Shown here: positions 14,386-22,728 of the stretch, piece after piece
How the letters are laid out: every line of letters begins with the position of its first letter
Numbering within the stretch: position 1 is the stretch's first letter
NCBI GenBank assembly: GCA_041662005.1
Contig: JBAZTJ010000028.1
Span: 1 to 24,818, forward strand
From: DATHXC01 sp041662005
Lineage (GTDB): Bacteria; Pseudomonadota; Gammaproteobacteria; Burkholderiales; Methylophilaceae
Direction of reading: 5' to 3'
Length of the DNA stretch: 24,818 nt
Made by a program: the position numbers and the translations under genes
Notes under the pieces: model-generated
Told to the model about the DNA's origin: nothing
Databases searched by the model: none
The model's input: the letters and a program-made list of their open reading frames with translations, nothing else

Positions 14386-16884
14386 ATGAGTCAGCCCAAT
14401 ATCAATCCGAGCAAAAGTAGCCATGCAGACATGCTGTTTGCCGAGGCGGAAGCGCAATACGACATTATTATCGTAGGCTCAGGCCCGGCAGGGCTTTCCG
14501 CCGCGGCACATGCCAAGGCATTGGGCGCCAGCCATCTACTGCTGGAAGCAGAAAGCCACACGGCAGATACCATCTACAAATATCAGAAACGTAAACACGT
14601 GATGGCTGAGCCCGGCATCATCCCATTACGCTCAGACCTCAAGTTTGCTGAGGGCCTGCGCGAGACAGTCCTGCAAAACTGGGATGATGGAATCACAGGC
14701 CTTGGTGTCAATATTGAGTATGGCAAGCGTGTTAATTTCCTGCAACGCGACGAAGCCAGCCGCACCTTTACTATCAAGTGCGAGGACGGGAGCGAATATA
14801 CCTCACGCACCGTTGTTCTCGGCATTGGCCTGCAAGGCAACCTGCGCAAACTGGGTGTGCCAGGTGAACATGCGCAGAGCGTGCAATACACCCTATCCGA
14901 CCCAGATGAATTCAAGGGTGAAACCATCATCGTGATTGGCGCTGGTGATGCCGGGATTGAAAATGCACTCGCCTTGATGGGACAGAACACCGTTTACATC
15001 CTTAACCGCCAAACCGAATTTGCGCAGTGCAAAGAAGGCAACCGCAATTTAATTACCAAAGCGGAAAAGTCAGGCAGTATCAACGTACGCTACAGCGCCA
15101 ACACGGTGCGTATTGATGAGGCCGACCGCAGCACCAACAAAGATTTACCACCGTATATTTTCGTTTTCAACGACAAAGACGGTGAAGCTGCCGTGCCTTG
15201 CCATCGGGTAATTGCACGTCTGGGTGCTACAGCCCCGCGCAAGCAGGTGGAAAGCTTCGGCATCAAATTCCCGAATGACAACCCGGCATCTGTGCCGGTG
15301 CTGTCAGAGCGCTACGAGTCCAATGTGCCCGGCTTGTTCATCGTCGGTGCGCTGGGTGGTTACCCACTGATCAAGCAGGCCATGAACCAGGGTTACGAGG
15401 TAGTGGAAACCATCCTTGGTCGTGAAATCGAGCCTGTCGATGAACCACTATTAAAAAATAAAATCCGGCCATGGCGGCCATTATCGACCGTCTCGGAAGC
15501 GCTGGACTTCATACTCCACGGAGTACCGCTGTTCCAGGCCATGTCCAAGCTGCAACTGCGCGAATTCATGCTGGACTCGACCATACTGACGCCACGTAAA
15601 GGCTCGGTTGTCTTTAAAAAGCTGGACTATACCAACACTTTCTTCTCCATTGTGGAAGGCGATGTAGAAGTCGAGATTGAAGACAAGGATGGCAAGAAAA
15701 AACGGATCAAGCTGCCCACAGGCTCCTTCTTTGGTGAAATGGGGCTGATTTCCGGTCGACGCCGCACCGCTACCGTATTTGCCGGCGAACGCTGCGTGCT
15801 GCTGGAAACCCCCCGTAATACCATGCTGCGCCTCATTGCCGCAGTGGATGATGTGCGTCGCCAGATTGATGAATCTTTCCTGCGCAATGCGATTTACAAC
15901 TACATTGGCCCCATGCTGAGCCGTGAAGCCGTGGATGCGCTGGTCAACAGCGGGGTAGAAAAACGCAAATACCAGGCTAACCAGGTGCTGTTCAGTGAGG
16001 GCGATGATGCTGATGGTTTGTATCTGGTGCGTAGTGGCTCGCTGACCGTATCCAAAGTCATCGATAACCAGGAAAAAATCCTGTCCTACGTTTCTGCCGG
16101 CAATTACGTCGGAGAAATGGCACTGGTCAACAACTCCAAACGCACCGCCACAGTAAAAGCTGCCGTGTATACCGAGGTTTTGGTACTCAAGGCCGATGCC
16201 TTCAAGCAACAGCTTGCCCTCAATCCCGCATGGCGCCAGGCTATCGAAAGCGTGATGGCGGAACGTACCCGTGCCAACGTAATGGCCACCGAAAAAACCG
16301 GCCAGGAAAGCGACTTGATACGCTTCATGCTCAAGCAAGGCCTGGGCGAGGCTTCTGATGTACTCATCATCAACGAGTCCATGTGCATCCAATGCAATAA
16401 CTGTGAAACCGCGTGTGCCGAAACGCACAAAGGTACCTCACGCCTGAAACGGGAGGCTGGCCCTTCTTTTGCCAACTTCCACCTGCCCGTAGCTTGCCGC
16501 CATTGCGAAAATCCCAGCTGCATGAAGGATTGCCCACCGGATGCGATTACCCGCTCCAAGGAAGGCGAAGTGTTCATCAGCGATGCTTGTATAGGTTGCG
16601 GCAATTGTGAGCGTAATTGCCCTTATGGCGTGATCCAGATGGCTGTACAAAAACCGCCGAAAATGGGTGCCAACATGCTCTGGCTGTTATTTGGCCTAGG
16701 CGCAGCCCCTGGTGAGAGGCAGCCGGATTATGACCCGAATGCCGCCAAAAAAGCCGTCAAATGTGACCTGTGCTCCGGCCAGAGTGGTGGCCCGGCATGC
16801 GTGCGGGCATGCCCTACCGGTGCCGCCATACGCACATCGCCGGAAAAAATCTTTAAACCCATCAGCATGGGCTTTGATGAATAA
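14386..16884 (+). CDS. Cytoplasmic FAD/NAD(P) oxidoreductase - two cNMP-binding domains - 4x[4Fe-4S] ferredoxin fusion
   Basis: The protein has 832 residues and no signal peptide; the start is set by GAGGT at 14376-14380. Residues 25-350 form a two-dinucleotide-fold flavoprotein: GSGPAG (31-36) for FAD and GAGDAG (185-190) for NAD(P). It resembles thioredoxin reductase but lacks the CXXC disulfide. Residues about 385-495 and 510-625 are cyclic-nucleotide-binding domains whose phosphate cassettes keep the Glu and Arg (E451/R460 and E577/R586). Residues 660-815 hold sixteen cysteines in four groups (667-677, 704-716, 735-745, 793-809), the DmsB/NrfC-like pattern for four [4Fe-4S] clusters. It should move electrons between NAD(P)H, FAD and iron-sulfur centres under nucleotide control. 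It ends the multiheme cluster, three bases after the previous stop, and may exchange electrons with the cytoplasmic face of the diheme b protein. No partner is proven. Confidence 0.86.
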   Translation: MSQPNINPSKSSHADMLFAEAEAQYDIIIVGSGPAGLSAAAHAKALGASHLLLEAESHTADTIYKYQKRKHVMAEPGIIPLRSDLKFAEGLRETVLQNWDDGITGLGVNIEYGKRVNFLQRDEASRTFTIKCEDGSEYTSRTVVLGIGLQGNLRKLGVPGEHAQSVQYTLSDPDEFKGETIIVIGAGDAGIENALALMGQNTVYILNRQTEFAQCKEGNRNLITKAEKSGSINVRYSANTVRIDEADRSTNKDLPPYIFVFNDKDGEAAVPCHRVIARLGATAPRKQVESFGIKFPNDNPASVPVLSERYESNVPGLFIVGALGGYPLIKQAMNQGYEVVETILGREIEPVDEPLLKNKIRPWRPLSTVSEALDFILHGVPLFQAMSKLQLREFMLDSTILTPRKGSVVFKKLDYTNTFFSIVEGDVEVEIEDKDGKKKRIKLPTGSFFGEMGLISGRRRTATVFAGERCVLLETPRNTMLRLIAAVDDVRRQIDESFLRNAIYNYIGPMLSREAVDALVNSGVEKRKYQANQVLFSEGDDADGLYLVRSGSLTVSKVIDNQEKILSYVSAGNYVGEMALVNNSKRTATVKAAVYTEVLVLKADAFKQQLALNPAWRQAIESVMAERTRANVMATEKTGQESDLIRFMLKQGLGEASDVLIINESMCIQCNNCETACAETHKGTSRLKREAGPSFANFHLPVACRHCENPSCMKDCPPDAITRSKEGEVFISDACIGCGNCERNCPYGVIQMAVQKPPKMGANMLWLLFGLGAAPGERQPDYDPNAAKKAVKCDLCSGQSGGPACVRACPTGAAIRTSPEKIFKPISMGFDE

Positions 16885-17006
16885 GTGAACTAACAAGCTT
16901 ATCCATTTTCAACAAGCAACTGTTGTTATCACCTGAAAGTATCGACTCACCACTCTTGTTAAAGCCGTATGTGAAGGCCGTACATCAGCGGACAAATGGC
17001 ATTGCC

Positions 17007-18680
17007 ATGCTTCCAACGAACCATGATAATGTATCCAAGCCTATGACTCAGCCTGTGATTCGCGGATTTCCCAGTAAATTAGAAGATCGCTTAAGTGTTC
17101 CACTTAAACGCTGGGATATCTACGTCGCAGAAGGCCGCTTTGAACAGTTCATCGAGTTCACAGTCGCGGTCAACAGCCTGACTGAACATTTCAATGCCTT
17201 GCGCCTGCCGGGTTTGGTACGTTTATGCACAGGCCTGGAAAATGCAGCTCTCGACAAAATAGACGATGAGCACGCCCACCCGCTTTCGCAAGAGGATGTC
17301 CTACTACTGCAAAGCCAGATCAATGCACTGATAGGCGCTATCTCCACCCTGCAACCACCAGCGCCTGATAAACGTGCGAGTAAAACCGCCCCCATGCCCG
17401 ACCATGACTGGATCAAGCCGCGTTCAGTATGGGTGGTTGCCTCTCCAGAAAAACGCGGCATGGCAGAAGCGCTCGGCAGCCAACTTGGATTCTTTGGCTT
17501 CAAGGCATCACAGTTAGACTGGGATGCCACACCGTTAAACGCAGACATGCCTTTAGCCGTGCTTTTCATCCCCGCCAACAGCACAGCACATGCTGAAGAG
17601 CTGGCTTGTATCGCCAATATTCGCGCTGCATACCCTACCAGCCAGTTAATCTATCTTGGCGAACAATCGAGTATCGAGCCTATCGTCGCCCTCATGCGTA
17701 CCGGCATCGACATCACGATCCCGTTTGAGGATCAGCCTTCCAGAGTGCTTAACTGCATCCTGGATCTGGTAAAGAGCAATGATCAGGAGAAAAGCCGCGT
17801 ACTAATCGTGGAAGATTCGCGCGTCGCTGTCACTGTGATTCAACGCACTTTGACAGAACATGGCATTGATACCCATGCCATCAACGATCCGGGAGAGTTG
17901 CTGACTGTGCTTGCGTCCTACCGTCCGGACCTGATCCTGATGGATATGTATATGCCCCGCTTCAATGGTATTGAGGCTACCCGCGTATTGCGCCAGCTGG
18001 CTGATTACAGTTCGCTGCCTATTGTGTATGTATCAGGCGAATCCGAAGTGAGTATGCAGGTTGAGGCTTTACGTCTGGGAGGCGACCAGTTTCTCATCAA
18101 GCCGTTCAACCCGGTGCTGCTGGCAGCCGTCGTCAAAACCAAGATCGAACGCTATCGTGAAGCCCAGCGTTCCAGCCGTACAGATGGCCTGACCGGACTG
18201 CTGAACCATACCGCCGTTAAATCCGGCTTGAAATCCCTGGTTGACCAAATGCCGGCACAGGACTCGCTAACCGTCGCCATGATCGATATTGACCACTTCA
18301 AGTCCGTCAATGACACCTACGGCCACCCTGTTGGTGACCAGGTGATACGTAGTCTGGCGTGGCTACTCAAGGGACATCTGCGTTCAAACGACCTGATTGG
18401 CCGTTATGGTGGCGAAGAGTTTCTGCTGGCACTGCCTGGCATTAACATCGAACAGGCGGAGGCGGTCATCAACCAGATTCGTATAGACTTTGCAGCGCTA
18501 CCGCATGCGCATACCAATGGTTCGCTGTATTGCAGCTTCAGCGCCGGCATTGCTTGTTACAGCATAGCCGATACGGCAGACAGCCTGACAGAAGCCGCCG
18601 ATGATGCCTTGCTACAAGCCAAGCGCAATGGGCGCAACCGTATAGAAAAAGCCCCTGTTGACAAAAATTTGTTAGCCTGA
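17007..18680 (+). CDS. Response regulator with GGDEF domain (diguanylate cyclase)
   Basis: The length is 557 residues from the chosen ATG. The frame is open upstream to a TTG at 16923, ATG 17043 is also possible, and none has a clear Shine-Dalgarno. The order is: an N-terminal helical region (about 20-115) of unknown type; a degenerate receiver-like domain (about 125-255); a full receiver with VEDSR acidic residues, phospho-acceptor D313 (LMDMYMP) and a conserved lysine in LIKPF; and a GGDEF domain with GGEEF at 468-472. RSND at 459-462, five residues before GGEEF, is the inhibitory I-site. It should make c-di-GMP when phosphorylated and be limited by product feedback. No histidine kinase is in the window. 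It follows the flavoprotein fusion closely, so co-transcription is possible. Confidence 0.85.
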   Translation: MLPTNHDNVSKPMTQPVIRGFPSKLEDRLSVPLKRWDIYVAEGRFEQFIEFTVAVNSLTEHFNALRLPGLVRLCTGLENAALDKIDDEHAHPLSQEDVLLLQSQINALIGAISTLQPPAPDKRASKTAPMPDHDWIKPRSVWVVASPEKRGMAEALGSQLGFFGFKASQLDWDATPLNADMPLAVLFIPANSTAHAEELACIANIRAAYPTSQLIYLGEQSSIEPIVALMRTGIDITIPFEDQPSRVLNCILDLVKSNDQEKSRVLIVEDSRVAVTVIQRTLTEHGIDTHAINDPGELLTVLASYRPDLILMDMYMPRFNGIEATRVLRQLADYSSLPIVYVSGESEVSMQVEALRLGGDQFLIKPFNPVLLAAVVKTKIERYREAQRSSRTDGLTGLLNHTAVKSGLKSLVDQMPAQDSLTVAMIDIDHFKSVNDTYGHPVGDQVIRSLAWLLKGHLRSNDLIGRYGGEEFLLALPGINIEQAEAVINQIRIDFAALPHAHTNGSLYCSFSAGIACYSIADTADSLTEAADDALLQAKRNGRNRIEKAPVDKNLLA

Positions 18681-18766
18681 CTTTATATCTACTACCCTGT
18701 AGCCAGAAAATAGATTAGTCTGTTCACTAGACAGAAAATTGCTGCTTCAAGAACAGACCCCACCTC

Positions 18767-20404
18767 ATGGCGTTACTAAATACCCTCTGCCGCTATTGCC
18801 ACCAAGTCACGCCTTACCGACTGATATTAATGCTATTGCTCGCGCTCTGTCCGTGGACAGTATGCCAGGCTAAGCCTTTCGAGCTAACCGGACAATGGTT
18901 ACAAGCCCCGCAGCAATGGCAGTACCAGCAACAAAGCCAACTCAATAGCCCTGCTCTGATACCAGTAACACATCCGAAACCAACCGGCGGGCATTACTTT
19001 TTCCAGGCAGATTTTGATGTCACCCAGCTAGGCACACTGGTGATTGATTTCAAAAATGCGAGCGTACTGGGCCAGTTCCGCCATTTTGTGTTTGATCGCC
19101 AAGGGCAACTGGTCGCCCAGGTTGAGGGCGGCATCCAGAACCACACTGCCAACCCCTTCTTTTTACGCCATGGCCGCGAGTTGCAACTGGCGCCTGGCAA
19201 CTACCGCCTGGTCACCGAACTATCTTCACCATTCTTCATCGCCCAGCCTCAGCCCTATATAGACTCCCTCGAAAATTACCGGCAAGCCATTAAGCCAGGC
19301 AATGCCCTGTCGCTGATCTGTATGGGCGTGTTCCTTGGTCTGGGCATTTATTATCTGACACTGGCTGGTGTGCGACAACGCAGAACGGAAAGCATGTATG
19401 CCCTGTTTATCCTGGGCAACCTGCTATACAACGGCACGGCACTACTCATTTTTCCGGATTTGTTCGGCACGCACTGGTTCTACCTGATTAGCATCCCTAT
19501 CCTGTTTTCCAATATTGCTTACGTACTCTTTGTGCAGTCGCTATTGGATATCCGGCGTGACCAGAACCCACGCCTCTACTGGGCCGGCATAGCCATCATA
19601 GGCCTGATGGTGGTCTTTATAGGCTTGGCGGCACTCTATCCAAACTGGTCGCTTGAATTTGATCGCTACGGCGTTGGGCTGTTCCTGACTTACGGCCTGG
19701 TCTCCGGGATCACCCGTGCCCGGCAGGGCAATCATTCTGCGCGCTATTATCTCGTAGCCATACTGGCGTTTTGTATATTAGGCTTTGGCGCCCTCACGCT
19801 GGGCGGTTTCGGTGGTGAATTTACACTCTATGTAGAACACCTGGGGCTGGTAGCGGTCACCGTCGAAGTAATACTGCTGGCGTTGGTGCTCTCCTATCAG
19901 TTCTCACAATTACACCGCGAAAAAGAACATGCACTGTCCAGCCTGAAACATACCCAGCACATCGCACTGACCGACGCCTTGACCGGACTACCCAACCGCT
20001 ATGCGCTTGAGGATAGCCTGGCACAGCTACCCGCCCACGGCAGCCTGACTTTTCTTGATATTGACGGGCTGAAATACTACAACGACCATTTCGGGCATGA
20101 CCGAGGCGATGTATTGCTGCGTGAATTTAGCCATATACTGCGTGAAAGTCTGGCATCACACGGCAAGCTGCATCGTCTGGGAGGCGATGAGTTTGCCATC
20201 ACCTGCCCAAGCGGCAACCTTGATCCCATTAAAATAGCCATATCGCAAACCATGGAAGCACTGCATGCGCGTGACTTCGAGTTCGCTGGCGCCAGCCATG
20301 GCTCTGTGCATATTCACGAGCATGAGGAAAGAGGCTATCTCATGCACATGGCTGATACGCGTATGTATGAAAGTAAACGCAACCGCAAAACATCAATAGA
20401 TTGA
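18767..20404 (+). CDS. 7TM-DISM sensor diguanylate cyclase
   Basis: The protein has 545 residues. A signal-like N-terminus (about 1-35) precedes a periplasmic beta-rich sensor domain (about 36-175) of the 7TMR-DISM extracellular type. Seven membrane helices follow (about 178-380), beginning NALSLICMGVFLGLGIYYLT, then a short coiled segment with LTDALTGLPNR and a cytoplasmic GGDEF domain. The active loop is a canonical GGDEF at 472-476. The sequence ahead of it has no RXXD, so product inhibition at an I-site is not expected. It would turn an external signal, perhaps a carbohydrate-like ligand, into c-di-GMP. It lies 86 nt after the first cyclase gene; with no Shine-Dalgarno at the ATG, an internal start at M22 cannot be excluded. 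Confidence 0.85.
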   Translation: MALLNTLCRYCHQVTPYRLILMLLLALCPWTVCQAKPFELTGQWLQAPQQWQYQQQSQLNSPALIPVTHPKPTGGHYFFQADFDVTQLGTLVIDFKNASVLGQFRHFVFDRQGQLVAQVEGGIQNHTANPFFLRHGRELQLAPGNYRLVTELSSPFFIAQPQPYIDSLENYRQAIKPGNALSLICMGVFLGLGIYYLTLAGVRQRRTESMYALFILGNLLYNGTALLIFPDLFGTHWFYLISIPILFSNIAYVLFVQSLLDIRRDQNPRLYWAGIAIIGLMVVFIGLAALYPNWSLEFDRYGVGLFLTYGLVSGITRARQGNHSARYYLVAILAFCILGFGALTLGGFGGEFTLYVEHLGLVAVTVEVILLALVLSYQFSQLHREKEHALSSLKHTQHIALTDALTGLPNRYALEDSLAQLPAHGSLTFLDIDGLKYYNDHFGHDRGDVLLREFSHILRESLASHGKLHRLGGDEFAITCPSGNLDPIKIAISQTMEALHARDFEFAGASHGSVHIHEHEERGYLMHMADTRMYESKRNRKTSID

Positions 20405-20433
20405 CGGCCTCACTTCACTGAAGGAAATACATC

Positions 20434-21147
20434 ATGGCTAATAGCAACTATACGGTACTTATTACAGGCGCCAATCGTGGCCTGGGCCTGGAGTTCACCC
20501 GGCAATACGCAAACGATGGCTGGCAGGTGATTGCCTGCTGCCGTGACCCGGAATCGGCAACCGCCCTCAATACGCTGGCTGCTTCGACAGGCAATACACC
20601 AGCTCGACCAATCGAAGTACGGAAATTGGATGTCAACGACTTTGCGCAGATAGACCAGTTGGCCCAGCAACTCAGCGGACAGAAGATAGATTTGCTTATC
20701 AACAATGCAGGTGTTTACCCGCAAAGCGCTTGGGGGCACATCGACTATGAAGCGTGGGCGCAGGCATTCAAGATCAACACCATGGCGCCATTGAAAATGG
20801 CCGAGGCTTTTGTTGAGCATGTGGCAGCCAGCCAGCTCAGGAAAATCGTCACCCTCAGCAGCAAAATGGGCAGCATGGACGACAATACCAGCGGCGGTAG
20901 CTACCTGTATCGCACCAGCAAAGCTGCAGTCAATATGGTGATGAAAAGCCTGGCAATAGATCTTAAACCGAGAGGGATTGCTTCAACCATACTTCACCCC
21001 GGCTGGGTGCAAACCGATATGGGTGGCCCCAACGGGCTGATCAATACCGAGCAGAGCGTTACCGGTTTACGTAAAGTGATAGAGCAGCTAACACTGGGAA
21101 ACAGCGGTAGATTCATGGCCTATGATGGCAAGGACATTCCCTGGTAA
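20434..21147 (+). CDS. Short-chain dehydrogenase/reductase (C-factor/sniffer-like)
   Basis: The protein has 237 residues, with AAGGA upstream of the ATG. It is a classical Rossmann SDR: TGANRGLG (11-18) for the nucleotide, NNAG (90-93), catalytic Ser142/143 and the Tyr159-Lys163 pair in YRTSK. The short size and the ANRGLGLEFTRQY start resemble the C-factor/CsgA-like and sniffer carbonyl-reductase subgroup; the substrate is unknown. R15 after the Gly motif and R37 in CCRDP favour NADP(H). It begins 29 nt after the sensor cyclase gene and faces the FadL-type gene tail to tail with only ten bases between stops. I see nothing tying it to the electron conduit. Confidence 0.88.
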   Translation: MANSNYTVLITGANRGLGLEFTRQYANDGWQVIACCRDPESATALNTLAASTGNTPARPIEVRKLDVNDFAQIDQLAQQLSGQKIDLLINNAGVYPQSAWGHIDYEAWAQAFKINTMAPLKMAEAFVEHVAASQLRKIVTLSSKMGSMDDNTSGGSYLYRTSKAAVNMVMKSLAIDLKPRGIASTILHPGWVQTDMGGPNGLINTEQSVTGLRKVIEQLTLGNSGRFMAYDGKDIPW

Positions 21148-21164
21148 CACGCTGTCATTACCAG
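21141..21164. terminator. Hairpin spanning two convergent stop codons
   Basis: CTGGTAA (21141-21147) and TTACCAG (21158-21164) are perfect complements around a 10-base loop. Each arm contains the stop codon of one convergent gene. No U-run follows on either side, so it is at best a weak bidirectional terminator or mRNA end stabiliser. A competing stem CGCTG/CAGCG (21150-21166) overlaps it. Confidence 0.4.
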
Positions 21165-22465
21165 CGGCGACTCAGCATGAAGTGCATAAACAAGGCTTCA
21201 TTCCTGACTTGTGCATTACCATATAGAGGGTTTGAATAATCTACCTTCACCACTGGTGAATACTCCACACCACCTGTCATTTGCCATTGCGGACTAATCT
21301 GGCGTGCCGCGCCCAAGGTAAAGTGATGCTCCAGTATCGCTGCCAGCAAAGGGCTGGAGCTTTCTGCGGGTACCGGATTACGGCCATAGTTGTATCCGGC
21401 ATATAAGGTGGTACGTTCGTTAAGCGTATAGGCCAGGCCAGTGGCAAACACCAGCTGGTTTTTCCAGCTTTGAGGTGTCACTACAGTGTAGTCCGCAGGT
21501 GCAAGTGAGTTGCCTGGATCAGTGGCATGCAATGTCGCCGTAGAAACTGCATCAGCCCAGTTCAACCAGTTAAGCTTGAACGAGAGCAACCAAGGCTCTG
21601 CAGGCCGAAAAGCCAAACCCAGGGCAACTTCACGTGGCAATGCAAATCCCTTGAAGCTGGCATTTTGATACCTCACCTTCCCCAAGCCAACCGCCGTAAA
21701 ATTGACATCAAGCTCGCCACCCGTCAGCGGCAATTCGGTCTTTTCGGTATAGGTTGCAGCCAGGGTAAGGGATGGATTAACGCGATATTGCGCACCGAGC
21801 TTTAAACCAAACCTTAGCGCGCTGGCATCCTTAAGATAGTAGCCAGGGAACTGGGCATTAGATGTCTCCGGGAACACTTTCTGCTCTACGCTAGCATAGA
21901 CAAGCGCCAGACTCGCTCCCAGCGAGAGCGCATCATTGACCTGACAACCGAAGCCTGGAATGACCTTGGCAATACCAAACAATGAGGAAAGCTCATCGCG
22001 TGTACCGAATGCAGTATTCAGGTTCTTGAAAACCCCACCCGCCCCGCCTTGCGCAAACAACCCAACACCCGCTGTACACGGTAGGTTTTCCAACGAAGTG
22101 GCATAACCGCCACCGCCCAACAGCGTATAGTGGTTAGAGGCATGCTCATTATTGCCCAGGCTATCTTGATGGGAAAGATCAAGAGTACGCAGCACCGATG
22201 CAAAGCCATCAAAAGCCTGCCCGCGGATTTGCACCAAGCCCGCAGGGTTGGTATTCAGTGCGCTGGTATCTCGAGCTACTGCAATATCGGCACCGGCCAT
22301 CAGCGTAGATTCAGCGCCGAAACCGATGAGGTTGATTCCGTTGGTAGCGCTGGCGGATGGGCTGCCCAGAAATATGAGTACCGCCACGCAACATACAGAA
22401 AATTGTTTCAACCTACTTCTGCAATAGCCTCGGCAATGTATAACCAGAAAACCTCTCAACTTCAT
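21158..22465 (-). CDS. FadL/OmpP1/TodX-family outer-membrane transport protein
   Basis: The protein has 435 residues, near the size of E. coli FadL (about 446). An unusually long, basic N-region (about 20 residues) precedes a hydrophobic core and cleavage after SASA40. The mature start TNGINLIGFGAESTLMAGAD and the NTNPAGL box are typical of the FadL family; the N-terminal hatch and 14-strand barrel pass long-chain fatty acids or hydrophobic compounds. The last residue is Trp, as expected for a barrel. AAAGGG at 22475-22480 (minus strand) fits the ATG at 22465. A possible promoter (TTGCTA, 15-base gap, TATAAA, at 22521-22495) is weak. It is divergent from the flotillin gene and convergent with the SDR. 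Confidence 0.86.
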   Translation of the reverse strand: MKLRGFLVIHCRGYCRSRLKQFSVCCVAVLIFLGSPSASATNGINLIGFGAESTLMAGADIAVARDTSALNTNPAGLVQIRGQAFDGFASVLRTLDLSHQDSLGNNEHASNHYTLLGGGGYATSLENLPCTAGVGLFAQGGAGGVFKNLNTAFGTRDELSSLFGIAKVIPGFGCQVNDALSLGASLALVYASVEQKVFPETSNAQFPGYYLKDASALRFGLKLGAQYRVNPSLTLAATYTEKTELPLTGGELDVNFTAVGLGKVRYQNASFKGFALPREVALGLAFRPAEPWLLSFKLNWLNWADAVSTATLHATDPGNSLAPADYTVVTPQSWKNQLVFATGLAYTLNERTTLYAGYNYGRNPVPAESSSPLLAAILEHHFTLGAARQISPQWQMTGGVEYSPVVKVDYSNPLYGNAQVRNEALFMHFMLSRRW

Positions 22466-22494
22466 ATACTGCCACCCTTTGATTTTTTAATATT

Positions 22495-22521
22495 TTTATA
22501 TCTCATGGTTAAGTGTAGCAA
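22495..22521 (-). promoter_or_regulatory. Possible promoter of the FadL-type gene
   Basis: On the minus strand TTGCTA (22521-22516) and TATAAA (22500-22495) are separated by 15 bases, shorter than ideal, about 30 bases before the ATG. The divergent gap 22466-22728 otherwise shows only AT-rich sequence and the flotillin ribosome site AAGGA at 22714-22718. Confidence 0.25.
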
Positions 22522-22728
22522 ACGGTGTCATAAGATACTTCTGGAATAGGCTTGGCAATACCATTTAAATTGCCGGATAGCCGCATATTGCTTGACGGTA
22601 AGTCAGTTTTATCCACCGTTTCAACTTGATCAATCGCATTTCCCGTGCGCTACGGATTTCAGCTAATATCCCGTCTGTGATCGCTCTATAGTCCGACTCA
22701 CCACCCATCTAATAAGGATAATAATGCC

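Noticed and set aside
14386..15450. Thioredoxin reductase
   Set aside because: The fold matches, but the CXXC redox disulfide between the two nucleotide domains is missing and the chain continues into cNMP and ferredoxin domains.
15481..16428. Minus-strand frame of 315 aa
   Set aside because: It is antisense to the cNMP-domain region; the low-complexity composition is a mirror of the coding strand.
18685..18735. Possible terminator between the two cyclase genes
   Set aside because: Only 4-5 bp stems (for example TCTGT/ACAGA) with no T-tract.
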